Source of the DNA: Rubrivivax sp. | GTDB taxonomy: Bacteria; Pseudomonadota; Gammaproteobacteria; Burkholderiales; Burkholderiaceae_C | Direction of reading: 5' to 3' | DNA length: 64,000 nt | Assembly (NCBI GenBank): GCA_016719535.1 | Contig: JADJYX010000041.1 | Span: 1-64,000, forward strand | Shown here: positions 8,512 through 16,605 of the stretch, in pieces | How the letters are laid out: the number at the start of each line of letters is the position of its first letter | Numbering within the stretch: position 1 is the stretch's first letter | The notes under the pieces: generated by a model | Database searches by the model: none | What the model was told of the DNA's origin: nothing | What the model saw: only the letters and a program-made list of their open reading frames with translations | Program-made: the position numbers and the translations under genes

Positions 8512-9702
8512 TCAGATCGCCCCGCCGCGCCTCAGCGCCGCCACGTCATCCTCGCTCAGGCCGATTTGCTTCAGCACCGCCTCGCTGTGCTGCCCCAGCG
8601 CCGGCACGGCGTCCATGCGCGCGTCCACGCCCTCGGGCAGCCCCGGTGGCCTCAGCGCCGGGATCGGCCCGGCCGGTGTCTCGACCTGCGTCCAGCGCCC
8701 GCGTGCCGCCAGCTGCGGGTGCGCCCACACGTCGGCCATTTCGTTGACGCGCGCATTGGCGATGCCCGCGCTTTCCAGCCGCTCGGCCAGTTGCGTGGAG
8801 GTGTGGGTCGCGAACGCCTCGACGATGATCGCGCGCAGCGCCTCGCGCGCCGCCACGCGATTGGCGTTGCCGGCGAAGCGCGGGTCGTCCAGCAGTTCGG
8901 GCCGCTGCAGCACCTCGCGGCAGAAGACCTGCCATTCGCGCTCGTTCTGCAGGCCCAGCATCACCTGCTTGCCGTCACCGGCCGGAAAGGGCCCGTAGGG
9001 ATAGATGGTGGCGTGCGCGGCGCCGGCGCGCGGCGGCGGAGGCGCGCCGTCGAAGGCGTAGTAGAGCGGAAAGCTCATCCACTCCACCGCCGATTCCAGC
9101 ATCGAGACGTCGATGCGGCAGCCACGGCCGGTGCGCCCACGTTGCAGCAGCGCGGCGAGGATGCTGCTGTAGGCAACCATGCCGGCGGCGATGTCGGCCA
9201 TGCTGCAGCCGGCCTTGGCCGGTGCATCGGGGCTGCCGGTGACGGACAGGAAGCCGCTCTCGCTCTGGATCAGCAGGTCATAGGCCTTCTTGTCGCGGTA
9301 GGGGCCGGGGTGCGCGGGGTCGTCGCCGTAACCGGAGATGTCGCAGACGATCAGTGGCGGAAAGCGGTCCTTCAGCGCCTCGTACGACAGGCCCAGCCGC
9401 GCCGCGGCGCCGGGCGCCAGGTTCTGCACCAGCACGTCGCATGTCGCCAGCAAGGCGTCCAGGATGGCGGGCGCGCGCTCGTGCTTGAGGTCCAGCGTCA
9501 GGCTTTCCTTGCTGCGGTTGGTCCAGACGAAGTGCGATGACAGTCCCTTCACGCGCTGGTCGTAGCCGCGCGCGAAATCGCCGACGCCGGGACGCTCGAC
9601 CTTGATGATCCGTGCGCCCAGGTCGGCCAGCTGCCGCGTGCAGAAGGGCGCGGCGATGGCGTGCTCGAGTGCGAGCACGGTGATGCCGTCCAGGGGCCGC
9701 AT
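8512..9702 (-). CDS. Family III CoA-transferase (CaiB/BaiF)
   Basis: This 396-residue protein moves CoA between a donor acyl-CoA and a carboxylic acid. It shows the N-terminal Rossmann-like start (DGITVLALEHAIAAPFCTRQLADLGA), VERPGVGDFAR, SHFVWTNRSKESLTLDLK, and the catalytic aspartate at about residue 170 in CSMADIAAG. Length is normal for the family. The ATG at 9702 shares one base with the stop of the acyl-CoA dehydrogenase (TGATG), so the two are co-translated. The pair suggests activation of a carboxylic acid as its CoA ester followed by alpha,beta-oxidation; the substrate is unknown. This gene is the first fully intact one from the left end. Confidence 0.9.
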   Translation of the reverse strand: MRPLDGITVLALEHAIAAPFCTRQLADLGARIIKVERPGVGDFARGYDQRVKGLSSHFVWTNRSKESLTLDLKHERAPAILDALLATCDVLVQNLAPGAAARLGLSYEALKDRFPPLIVCDISGYGDDPAHPGPYRDKKAYDLLIQSESGFLSVTGSPDAPAKAGCSMADIAAGMVAYSSILAALLQRGRTGRGCRIDVSMLESAVEWMSFPLYYAFDGAPPPPRAGAAHATIYPYGPFPAGDGKQVMLGLQNEREWQVFCREVLQRPELLDDPRFAGNANRVAAREALRAIIVEAFATHTSTQLAERLESAGIANARVNEMADVWAHPQLAARGRWTQVETPAGPIPALRPPGLPEGVDARMDAVPALGQHSEAVLKQIGLSEDDVAALRRGGAI

Positions 9703-10877
9703 CAGAAGCTCCGCGGCAGCCCGAGCACATGCTCGGCCACGTAGCTGAGGATCAGGTTGGTCGAGATCGGCGCCACCTGGTACAGCCGCGTCTCGCGGAA
9801 TTTGCGCTCGACGTCGTATTCGCAGGCAAAGCCGAAGCCGCCGTGGAATTGCAGGCAGGCGTTGGCGGCCTCCCAGCTCGCCTTGGCGGCCAGATATTTG
9901 GCCATGTTGGCCTGCGCGCCGCAGGGCTGGTGGGCGTCGAACAGGCGGCAGGCTTCCCAGCGCATCAGGCTCGCGGCCTCGACCTCGATGTGCGCCTCGG
10001 CGATCGGAAACTGCACGCCCTGGTTCTGGCCGATCGGGCGGCCGAAGACGATGCGCTCGTTGACGTATTTCGAGACGCGGTCGATGAACCAGTGGCCGTC
10101 GCCGATGCATTCGGCGGCGATCAGCGTGCGCTCGGCATTCAGGCCGTCGAGGATGTATCTGAAGCCCTGGCCTTCCTGGCCGATCAGGTTCTCGTGCGGG
10201 ATCTCGAGGTTTTCGAAGAACAGCTCGTTGGTCTCGTGGTTGACCATGTTGGCGATCGGCCGCACCGTCAGGCCCTGGCCGATGGCCTGGCGCAGGTCGA
10301 CGATGAAGATCGACATCCCTTCGCTCTTCTTCGCCACCTCGGCCAGCGGCGTGGTGCGCGCCAGCAGGATCATCAGGTCGCTGTGCTGCACGCGGCTGAT
10401 CCACACCTTCTGGCCGTTGACGACCCAGCGGTCGCCCTTCTTCACCGCGGTGGTCTTGATCTTCGTGGTGTCGGTGCCGGTGGTGGGCTCGGTCACGCCC
10501 ATGCTCTGCAGCCGCAGTTCGCCCTTGGCGATGGCCGGCAGATAACGCTGCTTCTGCGCGGCGCTGCCATGGCGCAGCAGCGTGCCCATGTTGTACATCT
10601 GGCCGTGGCAGGCACCGGCATTGCCGCCGCTGCGGTTGATCTCTTCCATGATCACGCTGGCCTCGGCCAGGCCCAGGCCCGAGCCGCCGTAGTCCTGCGG
10701 GATCAGCGCCGCCAGCCAGCCGGCCTGGGTGAGCGCATCGACGAAGGCCTCGGGGTAGCCGCGTTCGGCGTCGACCTTGCGGAAATATTCGTCGGGAAAC
10801 TGCGCGCACAACGATCGCACGGCGTCGCGAATCTCCTGGTAACGGTCGGCGGAGGGGTCAGGATCGGCGTGGTTCAT
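9702..10877 (-). CDS. Acyl-CoA dehydrogenase
   Basis: This 391-residue FAD enzyme oxidises an acyl-CoA and passes electrons to electron-transfer flavoprotein. Family words include LIPQDYGGSGLGLAEASVIMEE, the flavin region MGVTEPTTGTDTTKIKT, WVVNGQKVWISR, FGRPIGQNQGVQFPIAEA and the C-terminal LQFHGGFGFACEYDVER. The start MNHADPDPSADRYQEI at 10877 was chosen because homologues begin close to this point and upstream codons in the same frame read through low-complexity sequence. It is upstream of, and overlaps, the CoA-transferase gene. The 293 bases upstream (10878-11170) hold no recognisable gene. Confidence 0.9.
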   Translation of the reverse strand: MNHADPDPSADRYQEIRDAVRSLCAQFPDEYFRKVDAERGYPEAFVDALTQAGWLAALIPQDYGGSGLGLAEASVIMEEINRSGGNAGACHGQMYNMGTLLRHGSAAQKQRYLPAIAKGELRLQSMGVTEPTTGTDTTKIKTTAVKKGDRWVVNGQKVWISRVQHSDLMILLARTTPLAEVAKKSEGMSIFIVDLRQAIGQGLTVRPIANMVNHETNELFFENLEIPHENLIGQEGQGFRYILDGLNAERTLIAAECIGDGHWFIDRVSKYVNERIVFGRPIGQNQGVQFPIAEAHIEVEAASLMRWEACRLFDAHQPCGAQANMAKYLAAKASWEAANACLQFHGGFGFACEYDVERKFRETRLYQVAPISTNLILSYVAEHVLGLPRSF

Positions 10878-11170
10878 CGTCGGCAATCGGTCAGGGTGCG
10901 GCAGCATGCCGCAGCCCCGTGGCGGCGGCCATTCGTCATTCGGCAACGCCGGTTTCGGTGGCCGTGAAGCGGTGCGCCGGGGCACTCATGCGGCGCTGCA
11001 TCCGGTCGTCAAGAAGTGGTTGGCGGCTGACGGCGCAAAGCGGCCGCTGGTCGTTGGCTCGACCGGGCCTTGGGTTCGACTGCGGATGCCCCCGGCCGGG
11101 GGCATCAGCAGGCCAGACCAAGGCCAAGAGATGCATCAGCGAAGGACGGCCAAGCGCCGGCAGCCGCCGC
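10878..11170. other. Gene-free stretch with a 20-base perfect palindrome
   Basis: No conserved product could be read in any frame. At 11086-11105 there is a perfect palindrome, ATGCCCCCGG followed by CCGGGGGCAT. There is no T-run beside it, so it is not a standard intrinsic terminator for either flanking gene. It lies downstream of rlmB and upstream of the acyl-CoA dehydrogenase, both on the minus strand. Confidence 0.5.
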
Positions 11171-11917
11171 TCACCGACCCCGCTGCCGCCTCGCCTCGTA
11201 CAGGCACACACCCGCGGCGACCGACACGTTCAGGCTCTCCACCGCCCCCGCCATCGGGATGCGCACCAGCTCGTCGCAGGTCTTGCGCGTGAGCTGGCGC
11301 ATGCCGGCGCCTTCGGCACCCAGCACCAGCGCCACCGGGCCGCGCAGGTCGGCCTCGTACAGGGTGCGCTCGGCGTCGTCGCTGGTGCCGATGATGCGCA
11401 GGTCGCGCTCCTTCATCTCGTTCAGGCTGCGCGCCAGGTTGGTCACCATCAGGTAGGGCACGGTCTCGGCGGCGCCGCTGGCCACCTTGGCCACGGTGGC
11501 GTTCAGGCCCACCGCATGGTCCTGGGGTGCCACCACCGCATGCGCGCCGGCGCCGTCGGCCACGCGCAGGCAGGCGCCCAGGTTGTGCGGATCGGTCACG
11601 CCGTCGAGCACCAGCACCAGCGCCGGGCCGCGGCCTTCGGCCTCCACCGCCTCGAGCACCCCGTCCAGCGAGTGCGGCAGCTTCACCGGCGTCACACGGG
11701 CCACCACGCCCTGGTGGCGCGGGCCGCCGGCCAGCCGGGTGAGCCGCTCGTCGTCGCTGTCGACGATGCGCGCGCCCGCGGCCTGCGCCCGTTCGACGAA
11801 TTGCCGCATGCGCGCGTCGCGCCGCGTGGCGTCGACATGGATCTCGGTGATCGACTGCGGCGCGGTCTTCAGCCGCACGGTCACGGCATGGAAGCCGAAC
11901 AGGACCTTGGTGCTCAT
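11171..11917 (-). CDS. rlmB: 23S rRNA (guanosine-2'-O-)-methyltransferase RlmB
   Basis: RlmB methylates the ribose of G2251 in the peptidyl-transferase loop of 23S rRNA using S-adenosylmethionine. The 248-residue protein has the N-terminal substrate-binding domain (LFGFHAVTVRLK, then GGPRHQGVVARV) and the SpoU/TrmH knot: LVLDGVTDPHNLGACLRVAD, then LVLGAEGAGMRQL, then IPMAGAVESLNVSVAAGV. These are motifs 1 to 3 with the catalytic Asn-containing first motif and the SAM-binding loops. Length and all motifs are normal. The start MSTKVLFGFHAV at 11917 leaves 45 bases to the divergent symporter gene. Confidence 0.95.
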   Translation of the reverse strand: MSTKVLFGFHAVTVRLKTAPQSITEIHVDATRRDARMRQFVERAQAAGARIVDSDDERLTRLAGGPRHQGVVARVTPVKLPHSLDGVLEAVEAEGRGPALVLVLDGVTDPHNLGACLRVADGAGAHAVVAPQDHAVGLNATVAKVASGAAETVPYLMVTNLARSLNEMKERDLRIIGTSDDAERTLYEADLRGPVALVLGAEGAGMRQLTRKTCDELVRIPMAGAVESLNVSVAAGVCLYEARRQRGR

Positions 11918-11962
11918 GCCCGCATCGTAGCCCCAGGGTGGGTGACAGAATCGGCCGCCTCC

Positions 11963-13435
11963 ATGTCGCCGATCGCGCTGCTGGGCTTCGTGCTCGGCTA
12001 CTTCCTGCTGTTGCTGCTGGTCGCCTGGCGCACCTCGCGCCATGCCGACAACGCGTCCTTCTTCATCGGCAACCGGCGCAGCCACTGGGGCCTGGTGGCC
12101 TTCGGCATGGTGGGCACGTCGCTCTCGGGCGTGACCTTCATCAGCGTGCCGGGCACGGTGGCCGGCAGCGGCTTCGGCTACCTGCAGATCGTGCTCGGGC
12201 ATGTGCTGGGCTACCTCATCGTCGCCTTCGTGCTGCTGCCGCTGTACTACCGGCTGGGGCTGACCTCGATCTACCGCTACCTGGACGATCGCTTCGGCAG
12301 CACCTCGCACCGCACGGGCGCGGGCTTCTTCATCGTGTCGCGCACGCTGGGTGCCACCGCGCGGCTGTACCTGGTGGTGCGCGTGCTGCAGGACATGGTG
12401 CTCGACCGCCTGGGCGTGCCCTTCTGGCTGAGCGCGGCGGTGATCATCCTGATGATCGTGCTCTACACCTACGAGGGCGGCGTCAGGACCATCGTCTGGA
12501 CCGACACCCTGCAGACCGCCGGCATGCTGGGCGGGCTGCTGGTGTGCGTGGGCTGCCTGCTGTGGCTGACCAGCCAGTCGCCCGCCGGGGCGCTGGACGC
12601 GATGCAGGCACAGGGCACGGCGCGCGTATTCGGCACCGACCCGCTGGCGCGCGACTTCTGGCTCAAGCAGGTGCTGGCCGGCATCTTCATCGCGGTGGCC
12701 ATGACCGGGCTGGACCAGGAGATGATGCAGAAGAACATCTCGGTGACGACGCTGCGCGACGCGCAGAAGAACGTCATCGTGATGTCGCTGGTGCTGCTGG
12801 CGGTGGTGGCGCTGTTTCTCTACCTGGGCGGGCTGCTGGCGATGTTTGCACCCACGGTGGGTCTGCAGGCCGGCGGTGACCGCCTGTTCCCGGCGGTGGT
12901 GCTGGGCCACCTGCCGGGCTGGGTGCAGATCCTGTTCATCATCGCGCTGGTCTCGGCGCTGTTCCCCAGCGCCGACGGCGCGCTGACGGCACTGACCTCG
13001 TCGACCTGCATCGACCTGCTGGGCCTGCCGAGGCGCGCCGACCTCGACGAGGCCGCGCGCACGCGCATGCGCAAGCGCGTGCACCTGGGCTTTGCGCTGC
13101 TCTTCCTGCTGCTGGTGCTGGGCTTTCGCGCCGTGGACGACCCGAGCATGGTGGTGCTGATCCTCAGGCTGGCGGGCTACACCTACGGCCCGCTGCTGGG
13201 CCTGTTTGCCTTCGGGCTGCTGAGCGCCCGCCGCCCGCGCGAGGGCTGGGTGCCGGTGGTGGCACTGGCGGCGCCGGCGCTGTGCGCCGTCATCGACGCG
13301 CAGCAGTCACGCTGGTTCGGCGGCTACCAGATCGGGCTCGAGCTGCTGCTGGCCAACGCCGCCATCACCAGCGCGGGGCTGTGGCTGGCCAGCCTTGGCC
13401 GTGCTCACGCGCCGAGCGCGGTGGCCACGCGGTAG
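11963..13435 (+). CDS. Sodium:solute symporter (SSS family)
   Basis: This 490-residue inner-membrane protein has about 13 hydrophobic segments. Family features are NASFFIGNRRSHWGLVAFGM near residues 30-50, SLSGVTFISVPG, GFGYLQIVLGHVLGYL, the sodium-site region GLDQEMMQKNIS and ALFPSADGALTALTSSTCID. SSS proteins couple sodium entry to uptake of sugars, amino acids, short acids or other solutes; the sequence does not reveal which. The ATG at 11963 is 45 bases from the divergent rlmB start. The last 31 bases overlap the 3' end of feoB on the other strand. Confidence 0.88.
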   Translation: MSPIALLGFVLGYFLLLLLVAWRTSRHADNASFFIGNRRSHWGLVAFGMVGTSLSGVTFISVPGTVAGSGFGYLQIVLGHVLGYLIVAFVLLPLYYRLGLTSIYRYLDDRFGSTSHRTGAGFFIVSRTLGATARLYLVVRVLQDMVLDRLGVPFWLSAAVIILMIVLYTYEGGVRTIVWTDTLQTAGMLGGLLVCVGCLLWLTSQSPAGALDAMQAQGTARVFGTDPLARDFWLKQVLAGIFIAVAMTGLDQEMMQKNISVTTLRDAQKNVIVMSLVLLAVVALFLYLGGLLAMFAPTVGLQAGGDRLFPAVVLGHLPGWVQILFIIALVSALFPSADGALTALTSSTCIDLLGLPRRADLDEAARTRMRKRVHLGFALLFLLLVLGFRAVDDPSMVVLILRLAGYTYGPLLGLFAFGLLSARRPREGWVPVVALAAPALCAVIDAQQSRWFGGYQIGLELLLANAAITSAGLWLASLGRAHAPSAVATR

Positions 13436-15309
13436 GTGACAAAGGCCGCCACCCACGCCAGCACGAACAGGTAGGCCAGCATCAGCGCCGGGATGCGCCA
13501 GCCGCCCGTCTCGCGCCGCACGGCGGCCAGGGTGGCCATGCACTGCGGCGCAAAGACGAACCAGGCCAGCAGGGCAAGCCCGGTGGCCAGCGACCACTGC
13601 TGCGCGATCAGCGGCTGCAGCGCCTGCGCGGCGCCATCCGCGCCGCCGCCCGCGCCCGAGAGCGCGTAGACCGTGGCCAGCGCGCTCACCACCACCTCGC
13701 GCGCGGCCAGGCCGGGCACCAGCGCGATGGCGATCTGCCAGTTGAAGCCCAGCGGCTCCAGCAGCGGTGCCAGCGCGTGGCCCAGCCACCCGGCCAGGCT
13801 GTATTCGATCGGCGCGCCGGTGGCACCCGCCGGCGGCGCCGGGAAGGAGGCCAGAAACCACAGCGCCACCGTCAGCGCCAGGATCAGCGTGCCCACGCGC
13901 CGGCAGAAGATCAGCGCGCGCTGCCACAGGCCCAGCGCCACGTTGCGCGCGGTGGGCCAGTGGTAGGCCGGCAGCTCCATCATCAGGCTGCGCACCTGAC
14001 GGCCTTCGGGCGTCAGCCGCTTGAGCAGCCAGGCCACGGCCATCGCACCGGCAATGCCCGCCAGGTACAGGCCCGACAGCACCAGGCCCTGCAGCTCGAA
14101 CAGCCCGCCCACGGTGCGCGCCGGGATGAAGGCGCCGATCAGCAGCGCATAGACCGGCAGCCGGGCCGAGCAGGTCATCAGCGGCGCGATCAGGATCGTC
14201 ACCAGGCGGTCGCGCGGGTCGGCGATGGTGCGCGCGGCCATGATGCCCGGGATGGCGCAGGCAAAGCTCGACAGCAGCGGAATGAACGACCGCCCCGACA
14301 GCCCCACGCCGCCCATCAGCCGGTCGAGCAGGAAGGCCGCGCGCGGCAGGTAGCCCGATTCCTCGAGCACCAGGATGAAGAAGAACAGGATCAGGATCTG
14401 CGGCAGGAAGACCAGCACGCCGCCCAGGCCGGCGAGCACGCCGTCGACCAGCAGGCTGCGCAGCCAGCCCTCGGGCAGCACGGCGGCCAGCGCCTGGCCG
14501 GCGGCCCCGGTGCCCGCCTCGATCAGCGCCTTGGGCGCCTCGGCCCAGCCGAAGACCGCCTGGAAGACGAGGAACAGCACCACGGCCAGCAGCAGCGGCC
14601 CCAGCAGCGGGTGCAGCACCACGGCGTCGATGCGGTCGCTGGGCGTGTGCGGCACCTGTTTGTCGAGGCCCAGCTTGCGCAGCAGGCGGTCGACCCCCTC
14701 GTGATCGGCCTCGTGGGTGGCACCGGTCGCGTGGGCGGCGTGCGGCGCCTGCGCCGCCGTCCAGGTGCGCCAGGCGGCGGTGTCGTCCAGCAGCCGGCGC
14801 AATTCGTCGGCGCCGTCGCCGCGCACCGCCACCGTGGCCACCACGGGCACGCCCAGTTCGCGCGACAGCGCCTGCGGGTCCACCACCACGCCGCGGCGGC
14901 GCGCCAGGTCGGTCATGTTCAGCGCCACCACGCAGGGCAGGCCCAGGCGGCGCACCGCCAGCACCAGGCGCAGCGTGCGGCGCAGGTTGGTGGCGTCGAC
15001 CACACACACCGCCAGGTCGGGCCGCTTCTCGCCGCGGGCGCGGCCGTAGAGCAGGTCGGCGGTGACGCGCTCGTCGGGCGAGCGCGGCTGCAGGCTGTAG
15101 GCGCCGGGCAGGTCGAGCACGCGCAAGGTCTTGCCGGTGGCGGTGAGCAGCCGGCCTTCCTTGCGCTCGACCGTCACGCCGGCATAGTTGGCCACCTTCT
15201 GGCGGCTGCCGGTGAGCCGGTTGAACAGCGCCGTCTTGCCGCAGTTGGGGTTGCCCACCAGCGCCACCAGCGGCCCGCCGCGGTGCACGTGGATCACGGC
15301 CTCGGTCAT
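13405..15309 (-). CDS. feoB: Ferrous iron transporter FeoB
   Basis: FeoB imports Fe(II) through the inner membrane and has a G-protein domain fused to a membrane core. G motifs seen are GNPNCGKT (residues 19-26, with Cys where Ser is usual), DLPGAYSL, and NMTD. Then come two gate regions: LSGRSFIPLLSSFACAIPGIM with the conserved Cys, and a later GLAAREVVVSALATVYAL. At 634 residues it is at the short end for the family, because the region after the G domain is compact. The start overlaps the feoA stop as ATGA, so the two are coupled. A Fur-like site lies upstream of the operon. The last 31 bases overlap the symporter gene on the opposite strand. Confidence 0.94.
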   Translation of the reverse strand: MTEAVIHVHRGGPLVALVGNPNCGKTALFNRLTGSRQKVANYAGVTVERKEGRLLTATGKTLRVLDLPGAYSLQPRSPDERVTADLLYGRARGEKRPDLAVCVVDATNLRRTLRLVLAVRRLGLPCVVALNMTDLARRRGVVVDPQALSRELGVPVVATVAVRGDGADELRRLLDDTAAWRTWTAAQAPHAAHATGATHEADHEGVDRLLRKLGLDKQVPHTPSDRIDAVVLHPLLGPLLLAVVLFLVFQAVFGWAEAPKALIEAGTGAAGQALAAVLPEGWLRSLLVDGVLAGLGGVLVFLPQILILFFFILVLEESGYLPRAAFLLDRLMGGVGLSGRSFIPLLSSFACAIPGIMAARTIADPRDRLVTILIAPLMTCSARLPVYALLIGAFIPARTVGGLFELQGLVLSGLYLAGIAGAMAVAWLLKRLTPEGRQVRSLMMELPAYHWPTARNVALGLWQRALIFCRRVGTLILALTVALWFLASFPAPPAGATGAPIEYSLAGWLGHALAPLLEPLGFNWQIAIALVPGLAAREVVVSALATVYALSGAGGGADGAAQALQPLIAQQWSLATGLALLAWFVFAPQCMATLAAVRRETGGWRIPALMLAYLFVLAWVAAFVTYRVATALGA

Positions 15310-15605
15310 CGCGGCGCCTCGTCGGGGGTGACCTGGATGCAGGCCGCCTCGGCACGCCGCAGCGCGAAAGTCGAGTTCCCCACCCGCACGGCCAGCGGCT
15401 CGCCCCCGGGCCAGCCGCGGGCGGCGACCATCACGCGCTCGCCGGGCATGTAGCCGATCTCGGCCAGCCGCAGCGCCCACTCGGGTGAGTGCGCCGGCGC
15501 CACCACGCGCACGATGGTGGCGCCGCGGCCGATGGGCTGGTCGTCGAGCGCAGCCGCTGTCTTCGGCGCCGCCTTCGCCGTCGGTGACGCCGTCGCGTTC
15601 GTCAC
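15306..15605 (-). CDS. feoA: Ferrous iron transport accessory protein FeoA
   Basis: The product of 99 residues ends with an SH3-like FeoA domain: ATIVRVVAPAHSPEWALRLAEIGY, then PGERVMVAARGWPGGEPLAVRVG, then STFALRRAEAACIQV. FeoA is a small cytoplasmic partner of FeoB. The GTG at 15605 is chosen because it overlaps the stop of the small upstream gene (GTGA), and the stop of feoA overlaps the feoB ATG. An ATG start further upstream at 15758 in the same frame is possible but would run through the other gene. The first 20 residues are low-complexity and not part of the fold. Confidence 0.85.
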   Translation of the reverse strand: MTNATASPTAKAAPKTAAALDDQPIGRGATIVRVVAPAHSPEWALRLAEIGYMPGERVMVAARGWPGGEPLAVRVGNSTFALRRAEAACIQVTPDEAPR

Positions 15606-15730
15606 GCCCGGGCGTGCGCCGATAAGGCCACCGCCCGCCGCCACGGCTGGCGGCAGGCGTGCCCGCAGGCCACCACGGCGGCGGCAATGTCGAGGTCGGA
15701 AATCCGGGGGCAGAGGCAGACGAACATCAT
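15602..15730 (-). CDS. Short bacterioferritin-associated-ferredoxin-like protein
   Basis: A 42-residue reading frame starts MMFVCLCPRISDLDIAAAV, which matches the first [2Fe-2S] half of BFD-type ferredoxins (xVCxCxxVSDxxI). A second cysteine pair is CGHAC, but spaced unlike the usual C-x2-C about 30 residues later. The normal family length is 55 to 70, so this is short or C-terminally altered. Its stop overlaps the feoA GTG (GTGA), and it is first in the operon behind a Fur-like site. The tight overlap argues that it is translated. A role in handling iron from bacterioferritin or in signalling iron to Feo is inference. Confidence 0.5.
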   Translation of the reverse strand: MMFVCLCPRISDLDIAAAVVACGHACRQPWRRAVALSAHARA

Positions 15731-15767
15731 GCGGATAAGCGCGCTGATACTGGTGCATTCATTATAT

Positions 15768-15790
15768 ACGGAATGCGAATCGTTCTTAAG
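15768..15790 (-). promoter_or_regulatory. Fur-like operator upstream of the feo operon
   Basis: The segment GAATGCGAATCGTTCTTAAG lies in the only A+T-rich patch of this area (about 15740-15805), 40 bases upstream of the first feo-operon gene. It resembles the betaproteobacterial Fur box pattern (AATGCGAATNATTCTCATT). Iron repression of the operon through Fur is the expected consequence. Confidence 0.5.
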
Positions 15791-15964
15791 CGTATTTATT
15801 GAAATGGATCAACCCGACGTCTCACCGTCGCCCGCAACGGCGACCCGGCCAGCCCGGCAGGCGACCTCGGCGCCTACTCGGTCACATTCGACGGTCGCAG
15901 CCTCGCCACGGGCGAGCACATCGAGGCGGCGCCGGGCGTCACCCTCGCGTGAAAGGCATGAACC

Positions 15965-16216
15965 ATGGACTGGCAAGACCGCATCGTGACCACGCCCGAA
16001 ACCCTGTTCGGGCGGCCACGCATCGCCGGTACGCGCATCGGGGTCGACTTCGTGCTGGACCTGATGGCGTCGGGCTGGAGCAACCAGCGCATCCTCGACG
16101 AATACCCCCATCTCCGGCCCGAAGACCTGCAGGCCGTCTTTGCCTTCGTCCGAGACTGCTTGAAGGAAGAGGACTTCGTGCTGAAGGCCAAGGCGGCCGA
16201 GGGCATGACCGACTAG
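15965..16216 (+). CDS. DUF433 antitoxin-like protein
   Basis: The 83-residue product contains DRIVTTPETLFGRPRIAGTRI, then VDFVLDLMASGWSNQRILDEYP and LRPEDLQAVFAFVRDCL, the DUF433 fold: a winged-helix-like domain in which GxPRIxGTRI is the family signature. DUF433 proteins are paired with DUF5615 PIN-like proteins as toxin-antitoxin modules, and the next gene is one, 19 bases downstream. The ATG at 15965 gives the usual family length. The 130 bases before it contain no convincing gene. It sits next to a CRISPR adaptation remnant. Confidence 0.85.
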   Translation: MDWQDRIVTTPETLFGRPRIAGTRIGVDFVLDLMASGWSNQRILDEYPHLRPEDLQAVFAFVRDCLKEEDFVLKAKAAEGMTD

Positions 16217-16235
16217 ACCCGCCCAGGGCAAGCCG

Positions 16236-16596
16236 ATGGCTGCGTTGCCGCTGGACGAGAACCTGCTCCGTTCGGCCGCAGAAGCGCTCGCCCGTGCCGG
16301 CCACGACGTGCTGCACCTGGCCCAGGCCGAAGCGTCGGCCGACGACAGGCGGGTGCTGGCCATGGCACGGTTGCAAAGGCGCACGCTCGTGACCTTCGAC
16401 GCTGACTTCGGCGACCTTGTCTATCGGCTCGGGGAACCTGCGCCACCGGCCATCGTGTACCTGCGCCCGCATCCCATCGACGGGGCCGCGGCCGCCGAGC
16501 TCGTGATGCAGGCACTTGACCAGCCCGTGCAGGGGCAGTTTGTGGTGTGCACGCGCGAAGGCCAGCGTCGCCGACCACTGCCCCCCCCAGCCTTGA
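16236..16596 (+). CDS. DUF5615 PIN-like toxin, ending disturbed by a run of eight C
   Basis: The product begins LPLDENLLRSAAEALARAGHDV, then HLAQAEASADDRRVLAMA, then TLVTFDADFGDLVYR, with the acidic DEN and FDxDFG motifs of the PIN-like DUF5615 fold. VVCTREGQRRRPLP is the usual end. As written, the frame does not stop: it passes through C8 at 16581-16588 and overlaps cas4 to 16931. With seven C it would read PPQP and stop at TGA 16594-16596, giving 119 residues, the normal family length, and placing cas4 nine bases later. The long version is therefore probably an indel artefact or a slippage product. Family members are thought to be ribonuclease toxins held by DUF433. Confidence 0.75.
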
Positions 16597-16605
16597 CGGG
16601 CAGCC

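Noticed and set aside
10919..11962. Plus-strand extension of the symporter frame upstream of 11963
   Set aside because: It overlaps rlmB in antisense and has no membrane or family features; the start at 11963 matches the family.
15804..15986. Small plus-strand frame (MDQPDVSPSP) resembling the start of HemP
   Set aside because: The HemP C-terminal part is absent and the frame runs into the DUF433 gene. A different frame (LTVARNGDPAS) has no start codon.
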